Positions 44,140 to 55,368 of a DNA stretch of 64,000 nucleotides are shown here, one piece after another (positions within the stretch are counted from its first letter, which is position 1; each line of letters opens with the position of its first letter). This DNA comes from Costus lasius. Taxonomy: Eukaryota; Streptophyta; Magnoliopsida; Zingiberales; Costaceae. The DNA lies in the NCBI GenBank assembly GCA_027563935.2, contig CM050448.1:123616493-123680492 (forward strand), given 5' to 3'. A model generated the notes under the pieces. The model saw nothing but the letters and a program-made list of their open reading frames with translations, did not search any database and was not told where the DNA came from. Made by a program: the position numbers and the translations under genes.

Positions 44140-44981
44140 ATGGGGCACCACTCCTGCTGCAACAAGCAGAAGGTGAGGAGGGGCCTCTGGTCTCCCGAGG
44201 AAGATGAGAAGCTCATCAAATACATTTCCACTTATGGGCATGGTTGCTGGAGCTCTGTCCCTAAACATGCAGGTTCTTTCTGTTTCTTTCCTGTTGTTGA
44301 TGTTCAGAGCTCAGAGATATGACTGACTATATTGGAGCAGGGTTGCAAAGATGTGGGAAGAGCTGCAGGCTCAGATGGATCAATTACCTCAGGCCTGATT
44401 TGAAGAGAGGAAGCTTCACTCCCCAGGAAGAATCGCTCATCATTGAACTCCACAGAATGCTAGGCAACAGGTAATTGAGCTATTGCTCTAGTTAATTCAA
44501 TTCCCTTTTCTCTTGATTAACAAAATCAGCGAACAGATGGTCACAGATCGCCAAGCAGCTCCCTGGAAGAACAGACAATGAGGTGAAGAACTTCTGGAAC
44601 TCCACCATAAAGAAGAAGCTCATCTCCCAGGCCATGGACAGCCTCATTCCACCGCTGCCCTCCGATGAGGCTGCTGTCTTCCCGTTAGCCACTTACCCGA
44701 TCAACCAGTACTACCTCCTCAACGGAGTGAGCTTCGACGGCGCCGGTCATGACTTCGCGATGGCGGCGCCGTCGCAGGCGTCGAGCTCAAGCTGGCATCT
44801 GCAGAACTTCAACATTAATCTAATGGTGCACAATGAGGAAACTATCAACAGTATGGATCCACTGCAAGCAATCAACAGTGCTTGTTCTTTCCTGGTGAAT
44901 TACGGCGATCCATCCTTGGAGGAACCGGACGCAGTGTGCCATCTCCCTCAGGTTTCAACTGCAAGCTGGGCATTGGATTGA
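44140..44981 (+). CDS. R2R3-MYB transcription factor, MYB26/MYB67-like
   Basis: Exons 44140-44272, 44341-44470 and 44537-44981; 235 residues. The gene has the standard R2R3-MYB intron positions (after HAG, and within GNR). R2 carries the three tryptophans ([29 protein letters not shown]). R3 has the usual Phe in place of the first Trp (RGSFTPQEE), then [23 protein letters not shown]. The start [15 protein letters not shown] and the [12 protein letters not shown] segment point to the MYB26/MYB67 branch rather than MYB61 or MYB103; MYB26 drives secondary wall thickening in the anther endothecium. The C-terminal region is short and has no motif I recognise. The family is certain, the subgroup probable. 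Confidence 0.93.
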
Positions 44982-45807
44982 GAAGAATTCGGCAATGGTT
45001 CTCATTTAAAGGGATAATAAATGGTGTATGTCTTATGTATATGAAGAGGCACATCTAGAGCTATCTATTTATATATAAAAAGAGAGAGAGAATTTAAAGG
45101 GAAAATGTAGTTCAAGATAGAGGTTTATGGAGGTGAAATTTAAGAGCTAGTGTCCATGGAAGCTTTCTTAAAATTGTCAGATAGACATTAATGGGGTAGT
45201 GTGTCCTGTAATGGATAAATGCAAGCTATAATTAATTACAACTTCTGCAGTTGTTCTTGTTGTCTTTGGTACATGGCATTGATTAATTAGTGGAATTATT
45301 ATCATTTCTTCAAGATTATAATAATATGTAAATTACACTAAAGATAAAAATAATAACATTTCCCCTTAGATAATACAAATGAAATGAATTTATAGTGATT
45401 CATCTTCTTATATTTAGATTTTAGGATGAATCAGAGAAAAAAATATATATAATTTGTAGATTTTAATATATATATTAGCATTACAATTCTATATGGTTTG
45501 AATTCCAATTGTCTTTTATATCCATACTAAGGATGCTATTCATGATCCTAATCAAGGAAAAGAAGCATCTACCGAAAAGCAAAAAGGACAAGAGTAAAAA
45601 ATTCATCAATCAAAAAGGAAAAAAAGAAAAAAAAAATAGCTTCTGAAATGGAGAAGAAAGAGCTCCATCTTTGATCCACATGGTCAGGAACAATGGTGAG
45701 AACGACAAATCAGGAGAAAAAAAAAGAGCACAAGTTTGACCTTTGAAAGGAAGATGTTTGACTGCCTCCATCGGAGCTGAAGCTGCTGCAATTGCAAATT
45801 TGCAATT
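44982..45807. other. Convergent 3' region between MYB and ALE2-like genes
   Basis: About 800 bp with a GA run (45083-45092) and AT-rich DNA. The right part is purine-rich (A/G) and probably includes the 3' UTR of the receptor kinase on the minus strand. No gene is seen. Confidence 0.5.
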
Positions 45808-48800
45808 CTACACCCAGTGCTCAGCAGCCTCCAATCCCCTGGTTCCATGCTCGCTTGCACTTCCTGATGCCAAGCCTCTTGCTTTCCGCCAGAACTGCCG
45901 GCCGCCGCTGCCGGGCCTCAGAGGACCGGAGCTCGAATACCGGCGAAAAGAACCGGATACGTCCTTGGTGAACCTCGCTGACACGCTAAACACGTCAGGT
46001 TCCCAGACCGCTCTCTCTGATCCCACGTCCCTCCCCACGCTGATCCTCGCGTCCCTCTCCTCCACGCTGCAGCTACCCGATGCTCTCTGCTCGTCTCCCT
46101 CGTTGCACACCAGCTTCAAGGCTTGGACCACTTCACCCATCAGCGGTCGCTGGTCGACTTCAGGCTGCACGCACATTGAAGCAATGGCTGCCACTTTCGC
46201 CAGACTGTCAAATGGGATGTCGGCGCCGAGAGATGGGTCGACTATTGATTCCAAGGCGTCCCTGCTTGTGAGCAGTGGCCGAGCCCATGTGACTAGATTC
46301 TCTTGTCCCGGCGGTCGCAACATGTCCACTGGTTTCCTTCCGGTGAGCAGCTCAAGAAGGACAACGCCGTAGCTGTATACGTCGCTCTTAACAAGGAGAT
46401 GGCCAGTCATGGCGTACTCAGGGGCCACATAGCTAGCTCAAGAAGAAGAAGTTGGTCAATTCAATCCATGAAACAGAACAAGAACACGGCTGCGGAGTGA
46501 CATACCCGAAAGTTCCCATGACGCGAGTGGAGATGTAGTCATTTCCTTCTCCCATGGCTGTTCTTGCTAGGCCAAAATCAGACACCTTGGGATTGAAGTC
46601 ATCTTCCAGCAAGATGTTGCTGGACTTGAAATCTCGATGAATGACGCGAGGGCTTGAATCTTCATGCAGGTAGGCTAGGCCTCGAGCCGCACCGAGTGCA
46701 ATCTTCAGCCTAACGTTCCAATTAAGCGGAGAAATTTCCTTATCGGCACCTGAATCATAGTTTCATCCATTTCCTTATCGGCGCCCCGTAAAGGAATTCA
46801 GAAGAACTCCAAAATTACATTTTTCAGATGGTGCTTACCATGCAGGTGAGATTCAACGCTGCCATTTGGAACAAGTTCATATACGAGGCAATTGTGCTCC
46901 TCAGTGCAGGTGCCAATCAGCTTAATCAGATTCCTGTGGTGCAATCGGCTCAGCATCTCAACCTCAGCCATGAATTCTCGGTTACCTTGTTGATCATCTC
47001 TCTTCAGGACCTTTACGGCTACCCTTGTGCCATCTTCAAGTGTACCTTCATAAACGCGCCCAAAACCACCTTCGCCAATTATTTTCATGCTATCAAAATT
47101 GTCTGTGGCCTTTTCCATCTCAGCTAAGCTGAAGGTTTTAGTTGATCCTCGATATGCTGGTATGCTAGAGCTGAAGGATGCTGATGCCGATATTTGCCTG
47201 CTCCCGTTAGTGTTGAGCCCAGTTCCTAGATAGAACAAATGAGTTAATAGAAACACTTAAGGTAGAACACTCATCAATAGTTACTAAAAGAAAATGAGAA
47301 CAAGAATTTAGATGATAAATTTAGGGATTCCAGGTGTTATTCTGGTCACTATAAACTTGATAGAATTATATTTAGTGCTGAATATTTGCAGCAAAGAAGT
47401 TGCTTGAAACAAATAAAGTTGTAGTGCTTAATAGTCATTGTTTTTGTCATAAAATTTCTAATATATTCGATTTATTCAAATTAAAACTTCTAGAATTCAA
47501 CATGATGACCATTGAAGAAATTGTTTAAAAGTGCTCTTTTACCTGATGCCTTCGCAACGGGAGGTGGCAGAGCTTGTGGAGCATGTGGAAGACGATATCG
47601 AGATATGCATTTCAGTGACAAAAGCCATATAGCTCCTACACACAAAATGAAAGCTATTACAGCTGAAAGAACTAAAATTGCCACAATGCTGCGATTTTGT
47701 TTCTCTTTTTTATTTTTCACATCAACTGCAAAGGGATGTAATGGCCAGGAGTTATTATCATTAGATTCTCCGCCATTTACGTTAATGCTCCCAGGAGCTG
47801 TAGGTGGTGATGGAGGAAGACCTGCACAAAAATGAATAATGAAGAGAGGCGAAATTCTATTACAATGCAATATGCATCATGATGAGCAGATAAAACTGTC
47901 GTGCCCTCAGTGACTTCTATAAATTTAAATCACAATTACTATGCATTACTGATCTATTAGCCTATGCTTACAAAGAGAAATCATCTACTTTCTACTGACA
48001 GTCCTATCCAATAGAAACAGTTTATTAACTGTAACAAGCCAAATAGCTATTAAAGACTTTTGGAACAAGATTTAGCTAAGTTTTAGGCAGTAGTACTCGC
48101 ACAAATACAGACAATCCACAAGAAAGGATGTTTGCTCTCACTAAAAGTATAAAAGATAAAATAAGGCAGAAGAAATTTGTTGGAGAGAAATGTACCGGGA
48201 TAAGTGACATAAAGTACTTGATATTCCCCAAAGTAAGATGAGTTTATGAACACCTTCTTGTGCCAGAACTTACAAAAAACTGAGAAAACGGTACTGTAAT
48301 CAAATTTATCATCAAATGGCAGCAAATCAATGAGGATGATAGCTTTCTCCGGATTCCCATTGTCGGCATTTGCTCCCATGATTCTTACCTGACTTAGTTG
48401 ATTAGATGTTCCAGATGCAATTTCATGAGCAAATTCAGAAACCAAGGGAAAGAATGTGAACAGTGCAATGCCTATGCGAAGCCCAACTTTTATTGGTAAA
48501 ACACAGGTGCAGGGAGATCCCAGGCGGCTGTTGGTATAAGGATCATAGCAAGTTAATGGCAAACAATCTGCATAAAGACCAAAACTTAAACGTTGTAACA
48601 ATGGTTCTTCAACATTTCAACTTGTGACTGAATTTCTAGCTAAATACAACAACAAGAAGCAAGTAACTGGAAATTCCAATCGCTTGGAATTGTGATGGAT
48701 GGGTTTTACCCTTCCAAGAAAGGATTTTCCTTTAATTATGAAAAATTAGCTTAAATATGTTGCTCAGTTGTCACCTAAACTGGGAGGTGGAGGTGGTAAT

Positions 48801-51800
48801 GAATGAATAGGTTGCATCTTTGGTGACATTGGTCTCCAACTTCTGGACCCAGAAGGAGAAGCCACAGGAAAATGGGTATGTCCTGTCAAGATGAGTGTAG
48901 TCACAATCAAACAAACCACAAAATTAGCGAACTAAAAGAAAACAACAAAAGATTGTCTTAAATATACCTTTGTGATGGATGACTGGAGCCACTTTTGATA
49001 GTGTAGGTGCAGGGGCTCCTTGACTATCCATTGAATGAAATGGAACTAGAAAAAGAAAAAGGGTAACAACAAGAGAGAATTTTGGGTCAGAATTTGAAGG
49101 ATGGGCATATGTCTGTAAATTATGTTACAGTTATTACCTTGAGCATATGGCGATGGAGCATGTCTAGTTGGCCTCACCTTCAAGGGTGGTGCTGCAGGAT
49201 GATAACATTGATAAGAAGCTAAGACCAAACTTTGACTCAAGTTAGAACCTTGCATAATAGTCTTTCAGTTGTCTAACCACGATAGTGTGTATCAGGAGGA
49301 AGCAACGGAGCTGGAGCAGATGAAGGGCTACCTGTCCGTTTCCTAGGTGTATATTGATGAGATAAACCTGAAGGCGCAGGTGATGGACTATCAGGTGCTT
49401 TTTCTGCTGGAGGTCGTTGATGAGATCTTAGAGGAGCATGGGTATTATCCGAAGGCACCTCAGCCTCATGTCGTGAAGGGCTTATTGCAGGAAACGAACC
49501 TTTAGGAAGATCAACCGCTTAATTAGTAAATCAACTCCTGATGGCAGCATATCTATGTAATGAAAAAGTACCTCTTGAGTGTGAATAATTTATAGGGGGG
49601 AAATGGCTGGACATTTCCTTGGGAGGTGCAGCAACTAGAATGCCCGAGTTCTCATGGATAGCAGGTGGTTTGGCAGTTAGTGGTGATGAAGCAGGGCCTG
49701 TATTATGCCACTATCACCACCAATATTAAAAGAATAAACAATCTTGAAAGAGAAACTTTGACTCTTTATAATAGCATTTGTAAAAGACAAAGAAAAACAC
49801 CTTTTTGAGAGGAATAATTATTGTAAAACCACAGGCCGATTTATCCACAACTCAAATCGACTGGTTGTGAAATGAGAAACCGTGTATTAACTATTGAGTG
49901 ATTGTATGGGTTCATGGGTTGATGATTCTGAATTTGTAAATTAGGGAATTGAATAGTAGGTAGAATGCAAGATGAGTTAATGACAGGTAAACCAAGATAA
50001 TGGATTTTTGATGAAATGACCAAGTTTGGATTTTGGTTCTTCATGTTTGATGGTTATGATTTAATGAAGGATACAGGCAATGAGTTATATGATATGCATG
50101 TGGCGTGTGATTAGTGAGAGAAATTCTTGTTGGTGGGGAATTTGGAATTGAATTGGCAATACTAGACTAGTGATGTACGTTAACAAATAAACTGTATATT
50201 ATACGATTGATTATGCTGTTTATCTTATTTCCTACAGCATGTATGATACATTGACACTATTTTCTTTCTGTCTTCTTTTCCTCACTTTTTGAAAAAGAAA
50301 AAAAAAGAAAAATTTCGATATCGTTCATTCTTATGCTAATCCTGGATGCTGAATTCATTCATAGAATTGTCATATGCCCAAGTTTGTAGAGAAACATTTC
50401 AGGGCGTGATACAAATTTGAAATATTGAACAATCAATTGTGTTAATTATAAACTTTTCCAGTTTGTGGTTGATTATGTTGTTTCTTATCTCAATATCCTG
50501 ACACCCAAATTTCTTAGATTTCTTAGGCATTTAAAAAAAAATAGAAGGAACTAGAATTTGCCCATTTGTAATGTTGGATTCTGAGTTCAACTGTGGAATT
50601 CTCACGTGCTTGAGGATGATTGTCTATAAGTTTATATGGTAACTTTTTGGAGCATGACATTATATTTGCAATTGTAAAAGATAGAGAAACACCTTTTGGG
50701 TATGAATAATTGACATGATTTGTATGATTGGATACTGGAGGTGCAGCAACTGGTATGCCATGACTTTCATGGATGGCAGGAGATATAACTGTTACTGGTG
50801 ATATAACAGGCCCTGCACAATTGTATGTTTATTAACATCAATTGTCAAATAATCATCAATGCCAGTTGGAGAATCAATAATCACAAATGTGTAAGGAGTT
50901 AAATACCTTTTGTAGGGAAATAAGTAACAGGGGGTGAATAGTTGGAGAGATGCTCCGGAGGTGCTGCAGTTGGAATATCACTACTCTCGTGGATGGTAGG
51001 AGATAGTGCTGTTACTGGAGACGTAGAAGCAGCTGCATATTTTGGTTTAATAGTATTGAACAACAGTTTTTGAAGGATACTAGTTGGGATTTTTTAAAAA
51101 TTTTCAAATGTGAAAAACATGACTTGAATACCACCAGGATGTGAATAATTTGCTGATGTTGAGTGATTAAATAAATTTTCTGGAGGTTCAGTAACTGGTG
51201 TTCCATGATGCTCATGGATGGCAGGAGAAATGGCTTCTACTGGAGATGTAGCGGGCCCTGCATATTATCACTGTAGAAAATCAATCATCGTTTGTTTGTT
51301 TTCCTTATTTCATTTGTGGTATAGGTAGTTTACCTTCAGGATGGGAATAATCTATGGGAGGTGAATTGCTGGGTAGAAGCATTGGAGGTGCAGCAGTTGG
51401 CTTTCCACTATTTTGATCATTGTTGGTCGGAGCAATTAAGGATATTTGAGAAAGAGCAGATCCTGAAGATCACAAATTTTCAACAGCAATTAATAATTCA
51501 AATACATAGAGCAAATAATAGTTTAACTATATAAATAGATTTATAAGAGAGACAACTAAGATCATTCTTACCAGAGCCATTTTCTAAGGAAATGCTTGCA
51601 TACATATTTTAAATCCCCACATCTCATGAAGGGAACTTCCAAGAACCTTATGACACCAAGGGATTCCGGGACTTGGAATGTCAATATCATTTTGGTTCAA
51701 TGAATATGGTATATAAAACCAACAAATATGAGGATGATCTTCTAATAATCCAACCTGATAGATATATATCGGAATTGCAGTGCCCTCCTTCAAATAGGTA

Positions 51801-54800
51801 TAGTTTTAAATTTTTTATTATACAATACCATACATAAATAATAGTCCAATATAGCCAGCATTTATGAGTAGCAAAGCAACTAAGGCTGTGTTTGACGTAG
51901 CTGAAACTTTTAGTTTTTACTGATTGAAAAAGTGCTGGTTAAAAAGTAGTTAGTAGGAAAAGTTAAAAGGTGTTTGGCTAAACTATTATACTGGTCAATT
52001 TAAAAATATATATATATATTTAAAAATAATTTTAAATTTAATTTTTTTTATTAAAATAATAATTTTGTTATCGTAAAGACATATGAATATAGGTACAGAC
52101 ATGAGATGCAAGAAGAAAAATAATTAGAAAATAGCCAAAAGCAGCTTTCTCCCAGCTTTTCCAAAACCATACTGCTTTTAGGTTCCAAATCTAGAAGTAG
52201 CTTGCCAAACAATCTAGCTTTTCAAAATCAGCTGTTTTGACCAGCAAAAACAGTTGACCAGCTATGCCAAACATGACCTAAATGGATTATTTACCAACTT
52301 TGTGTGACATGCGATACAGCCGAAGAACAGTTATTATGTGTTTTTCTATGAAAATTAACCTCAGGAACTACTACAGAAATCGCTTAATTGCTAATAAAAA
52401 GACTATGGCCCCGTTTGGCCCAGCTAGAAAGCTGGCTTTTAAGGGTTGCGGGCAGCAGAAATGTACTGTAGTTGAGAAGTTAATGCGTTTGGGTTTTCAG
52501 CTTTCCGGTTCTCAACCGGTAAGTTTTACTGTTACGAAGAAGCGGCTCCGAGGCCGCTTTTCCCAATCGGCGAGAGCAACCGACCGTCGAATGCCCCTGA
52601 ACCACTTCCGCTCGTCCCTTTCTTCTCTTCCGCGTTGCCGGCGTGCTTCTAGAACATCGTTGCCGGCGTGCTGGCGTGCTTCCAGAACTCCGCCCGTGAG
52701 GATCACCGCCTCCTCCCTTGACTGCCTTTCCCGCGACCTCGCATCTGGCTCCAACCCCTCCGCAACCTCCCTGCTCTCCTTCCTTGCAATCGTATTGCCC
52801 AGGGTCCCTCATCCGGTCCTTAGGAAAATGGGAAGAGGTCAGAGAAATTTTGGACCAGAACTGGACCATCTGCGAAGCCGTCGGTGAAGACCTGAAGCGA
52901 TGCAGGTCAATAGGAAAGTGAAGATTGTCCTCAGGAAAATGGGAAGAGGTCGGAGAAATTTTGAACCAGAACTGGACCATCTGCGAAGCCGTCGATGAAG
53001 ACCTGGAGCAATGCAGGTCAATAGGAAAGTGAAGATTGTCCTCAGGAAAATGGGAAGAGGTTGGAGAAATTTTGGACCTGTCGGTGAAGACCTAGAGCGA
53101 TGCAGGTCAATAAGGGTAGTGAAGATTAAATACACTTGTAAATTTAAAATTATAATACAAAATTTTACTAAATTAAAATTAAATCAAATAAAATTTTTTA
53201 ATTTTAATATTTTTAGTAATCATTCAAATTGTGATCAAAGTTTGGTAAGAAATTGTAAATTCTCATTAGTGTGCATTATTTCAAAAGTTGTATATCCAAA
53301 CAGCTTTAAACTTTTTCCAGCAGAACTTTTTGGACCAGAACTTTCTGAACCAGAAAAAGTTAAAATTCTAGCTGGGCCAAACTGGGCCTATATAAAGGAT
53401 AAAGGGTGGAGACCTCGACATGTAAAACATTTCTTTTCTCTAGATAGTTGAAGTCTTGCAGATAAATTTACTTGTTAGACCAAGAACATCAGAAGCTATA
53501 ATTTCAACAAGAGATCCTATTCTTCTTGGCTTCTCTGACTCAGTAACATAATCAGGTGGAGAGCTAGGCGGTAGGTGAGAGGACCTAAGACTTAGGCAAA
53601 ATGGATGTGGGGGGGGGGGGGGGGGGGGGGGGGTTGGGATTTGGAGAGATCTTGATGCACAAGCATGTATCATGTCTAGAAATCCTGCATTTTGGCACAT
53701 AATGAATCTGTTAGATTTGCCTATAGTGATAACCGAAGGACTTGGTGTGTGGTTACAGTGAAGTGTTTTCAAGCAAGGAATAAAAAACTAGTCCATACCA
53801 TTTGGTACCAGTTCCACTATAGCACAGGATCAATATACCATTGCCTTGTTGGTACATTCGATATGTACAAGAATGGTACACTGATATGCTTCCAAGTACA
53901 TAGAATAGTGTACCATTTACTGGATGCAAGGCATGACTATCAAGTCTGGTGAAGGAGATACACAGGAACCTGAGTACTTTGATTTCTACATCCATGAAAA
54001 GGACGAGGAAGGTCAAGTCAGTTGATATCAGCAAATTTTACAAACCTAAAGTAGTAGGAGTTCGACGAAGTGGAAAAAGTGATGAATCCAGCAGTGTTGA
54101 AATCTTGATTTCCATTTCAACATATTTTGTATGTGATCCAGGTATAATTTGTTGCAGCATTCTTCGAGAAATCGGATGCAGTGTAAAGTGTGGATCTGCA
54201 AAGCACAATGTTAGTTATCCTCAAAGGTGATATAGATATTCTTCGTAAACACGACATGGAACAGAGCATGTACATGATTTACAAATTACTCATTGTTAAG
54301 GTAGGCATGAATTGGATCAACTAACAACTCAGCAGCACCAAGAATCATCACTATAAGAAAAGGCTCATGTACATAACCCATATACAACAAAATATGAGCA
54401 TTGAAACTATATTGCAAAGAACTAAAAAATAAAGCAGTTAACTTATGGTTAATTCTCGAATAAACTAAGCAAGAAACAATTAATTGTTTATTCTCTCTAA
54501 TGCATGGAAGTCTCCCTTATGCATCATAGCTAAAGAAAGTTTACAACGAAAAGGGAGCGCAAGAGTTTCCCAGCTTGGAATTTACAAACTTAATCCTGTT
54601 AGGCTGGTAACTTGAAAGACAAATCTACCAACAATGACCAAGCATCTAGATTTTAGACTCTTGCTCCCAAATGATTATACTCCATTAAAAACAATGAAAG
54701 TGTACTATTACTATAAGAGAAAAATAACAAAATGAGCAAATAAGATTCTCGTTCTGGTGGACAAGTATGAGTACAGATGACTCAAATACATGAAGCAGGC

Positions 54801-55368
54801 CCTTCATTGTTCTAGTGTTGACTAAAACTTCTACCTGATATGAAAATATTGGGAAACTACAAAAGGATTGTTAATGGGGTCAGTAGGAGGATATGAAGTA
54901 TAAAGGTCAAACAAAGACAATCAGGCGCAGCAAACTCCGATGAAATGAATACGGATCAGCAACATTATCCGTGGTGAGAAACCATAACATGATCCTTCTT
55001 TTCTTCCCAAATTTCACACCTTTGAAAATTTCAACTAATACCATACGAGTTCGCAACGTCAAAAGATAGTTCTTCATTGCTAACTCGGTTGAGACTATTC
55101 CACAAATACCTCGTCTGCGCCATTATCGATCAAAACCTTACCTCAACAAGTTACAAGTCTTCCAAAGATCCACATCCAAGCAACCCAATAGTTAACGAAA
55201 GAGCATATCAAAATCACACACACAGAAAACGAAAAGAAAAGAAAGACTGTGCTAACGAATTCGCTAAGAATTTTAACTACCTCTCGATCCATGCATGCCC
55301 AGCAGAGCCAGCAACGCGCAGAGAAGCCACGGAAACAGATATTTCCGCCGCCGGCGCCACCGCTCCAT
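45808..55368 (-). CDS. ALE2: ALE2-type receptor-like serine/threonine kinase
   Basis: Membrane receptor kinase of the ALE2 family, involved in epidermis and cuticle formation. I read 18 exons: 55281-55368, 54046-54195, 53472-53675, 51572-51583, 51334-51462, 51132-51257, 50907-51032, 50693-50812, 49572-49697, 49278-49499, 49138-49191, 48968-49045, 48775-48882, 48196-48567, 47543-47821, 46839-47225, 46506-46749 and 45808-46432, giving 1149 residues. Exon 1 is a signal peptide ([16 protein letters not shown]). A Pro/Ser-rich ectodomain with five repeat exons follows, then the ALE2 extracellular domain ([45 protein letters not shown]), a membrane helix ([20 protein letters not shown]) and a kinase with [32 protein letters not shown] and VAPEYA, so it should be active. 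Exons 1-15 end in phase 1. The 12-nt exon 51572-51583 is tentative. It is longer than Arabidopsis ALE2 because of the repeats. Confidence 0.87.
49572..51462 (-). repeat. Five tandemly duplicated ectodomain exons of the ALE2-like gene
   Basis: Exons 51334-51462, 51132-51257, 50907-51032, 50693-50812 and 49572-49697 are each 120-129 nt, enter and leave in phase 1, and share the pattern SPxT..SPAIHE...PVAAPPE...NYSHP. Any number of copies can be gained or lost without breaking the frame. The first copy is the most diverged. They lie between the poly-proline exon and the conserved ectodomain. Confidence 0.85.
51884..52278. mobile_element. Tourist-like MITE in an ALE2 intron
   Basis: Ends GGCTGTGTTTGACGTAGCTG and CAGCTATGCCAAACATGACC are inverted repeats, flanked by TAA on both sides (51881-51883 and 52279-52281). 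The inner arms carry AAAAGCTGGxxAAAxx-type complementary text. About 395 bp, non-coding. Confidence 0.8.
52407..53388. mobile_element. PIF/Harbinger-like element with GC-rich cargo and 111-bp repeats
   Basis: Inverted termini GGCCCCGTTTGGCCCAGCTAG (left) and CTAGCTGGGCCAAACTGGGCC (right), flanked by TAT on both sides. The left interior (52560-52800) is GC-rich. The right interior holds three tandem 111-bp units (starting near 52822, 52933 and 53044; the last one shortened), each beginning AGGAAAATGGGAAGAGGT. The element lies in the same ALE2 intron as the Tourist-like MITE, making that intron 1.9 kb. Confidence 0.7.
53609..53633 (-). repeat. 25-nt poly-G (poly-C coding) tract in ALE2 exon 3
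   Basis: An uninterrupted run of 25 G on the plus strand lies inside the exon read on the minus strand, where it encodes a run of about eight prolines. The frame holds at this length: both sides stay in phase with the flanking phase-1 splice sites. Such runs are unstable and hard to sequence. Confidence 0.85.
53779..53930. repeat. GTACC/GGTAC-rich patch in ALE2 intron 2
   Basis: About 150 bp with repeated TTGGTACCAG, TTGGTACATTCG, AATGGTACAC and GTGTACCATT, some in inverted orientation. It resembles the other GTAC-rich insertions in this window and lies between exons 54046-54195 and 53472-53675. Confidence 0.5.

Noticed and set aside
45743..46372. 209-codon plus-strand frame over the kinase exon
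   Set aside because: Fully antisense to the conserved last exon of the ALE2-like kinase.
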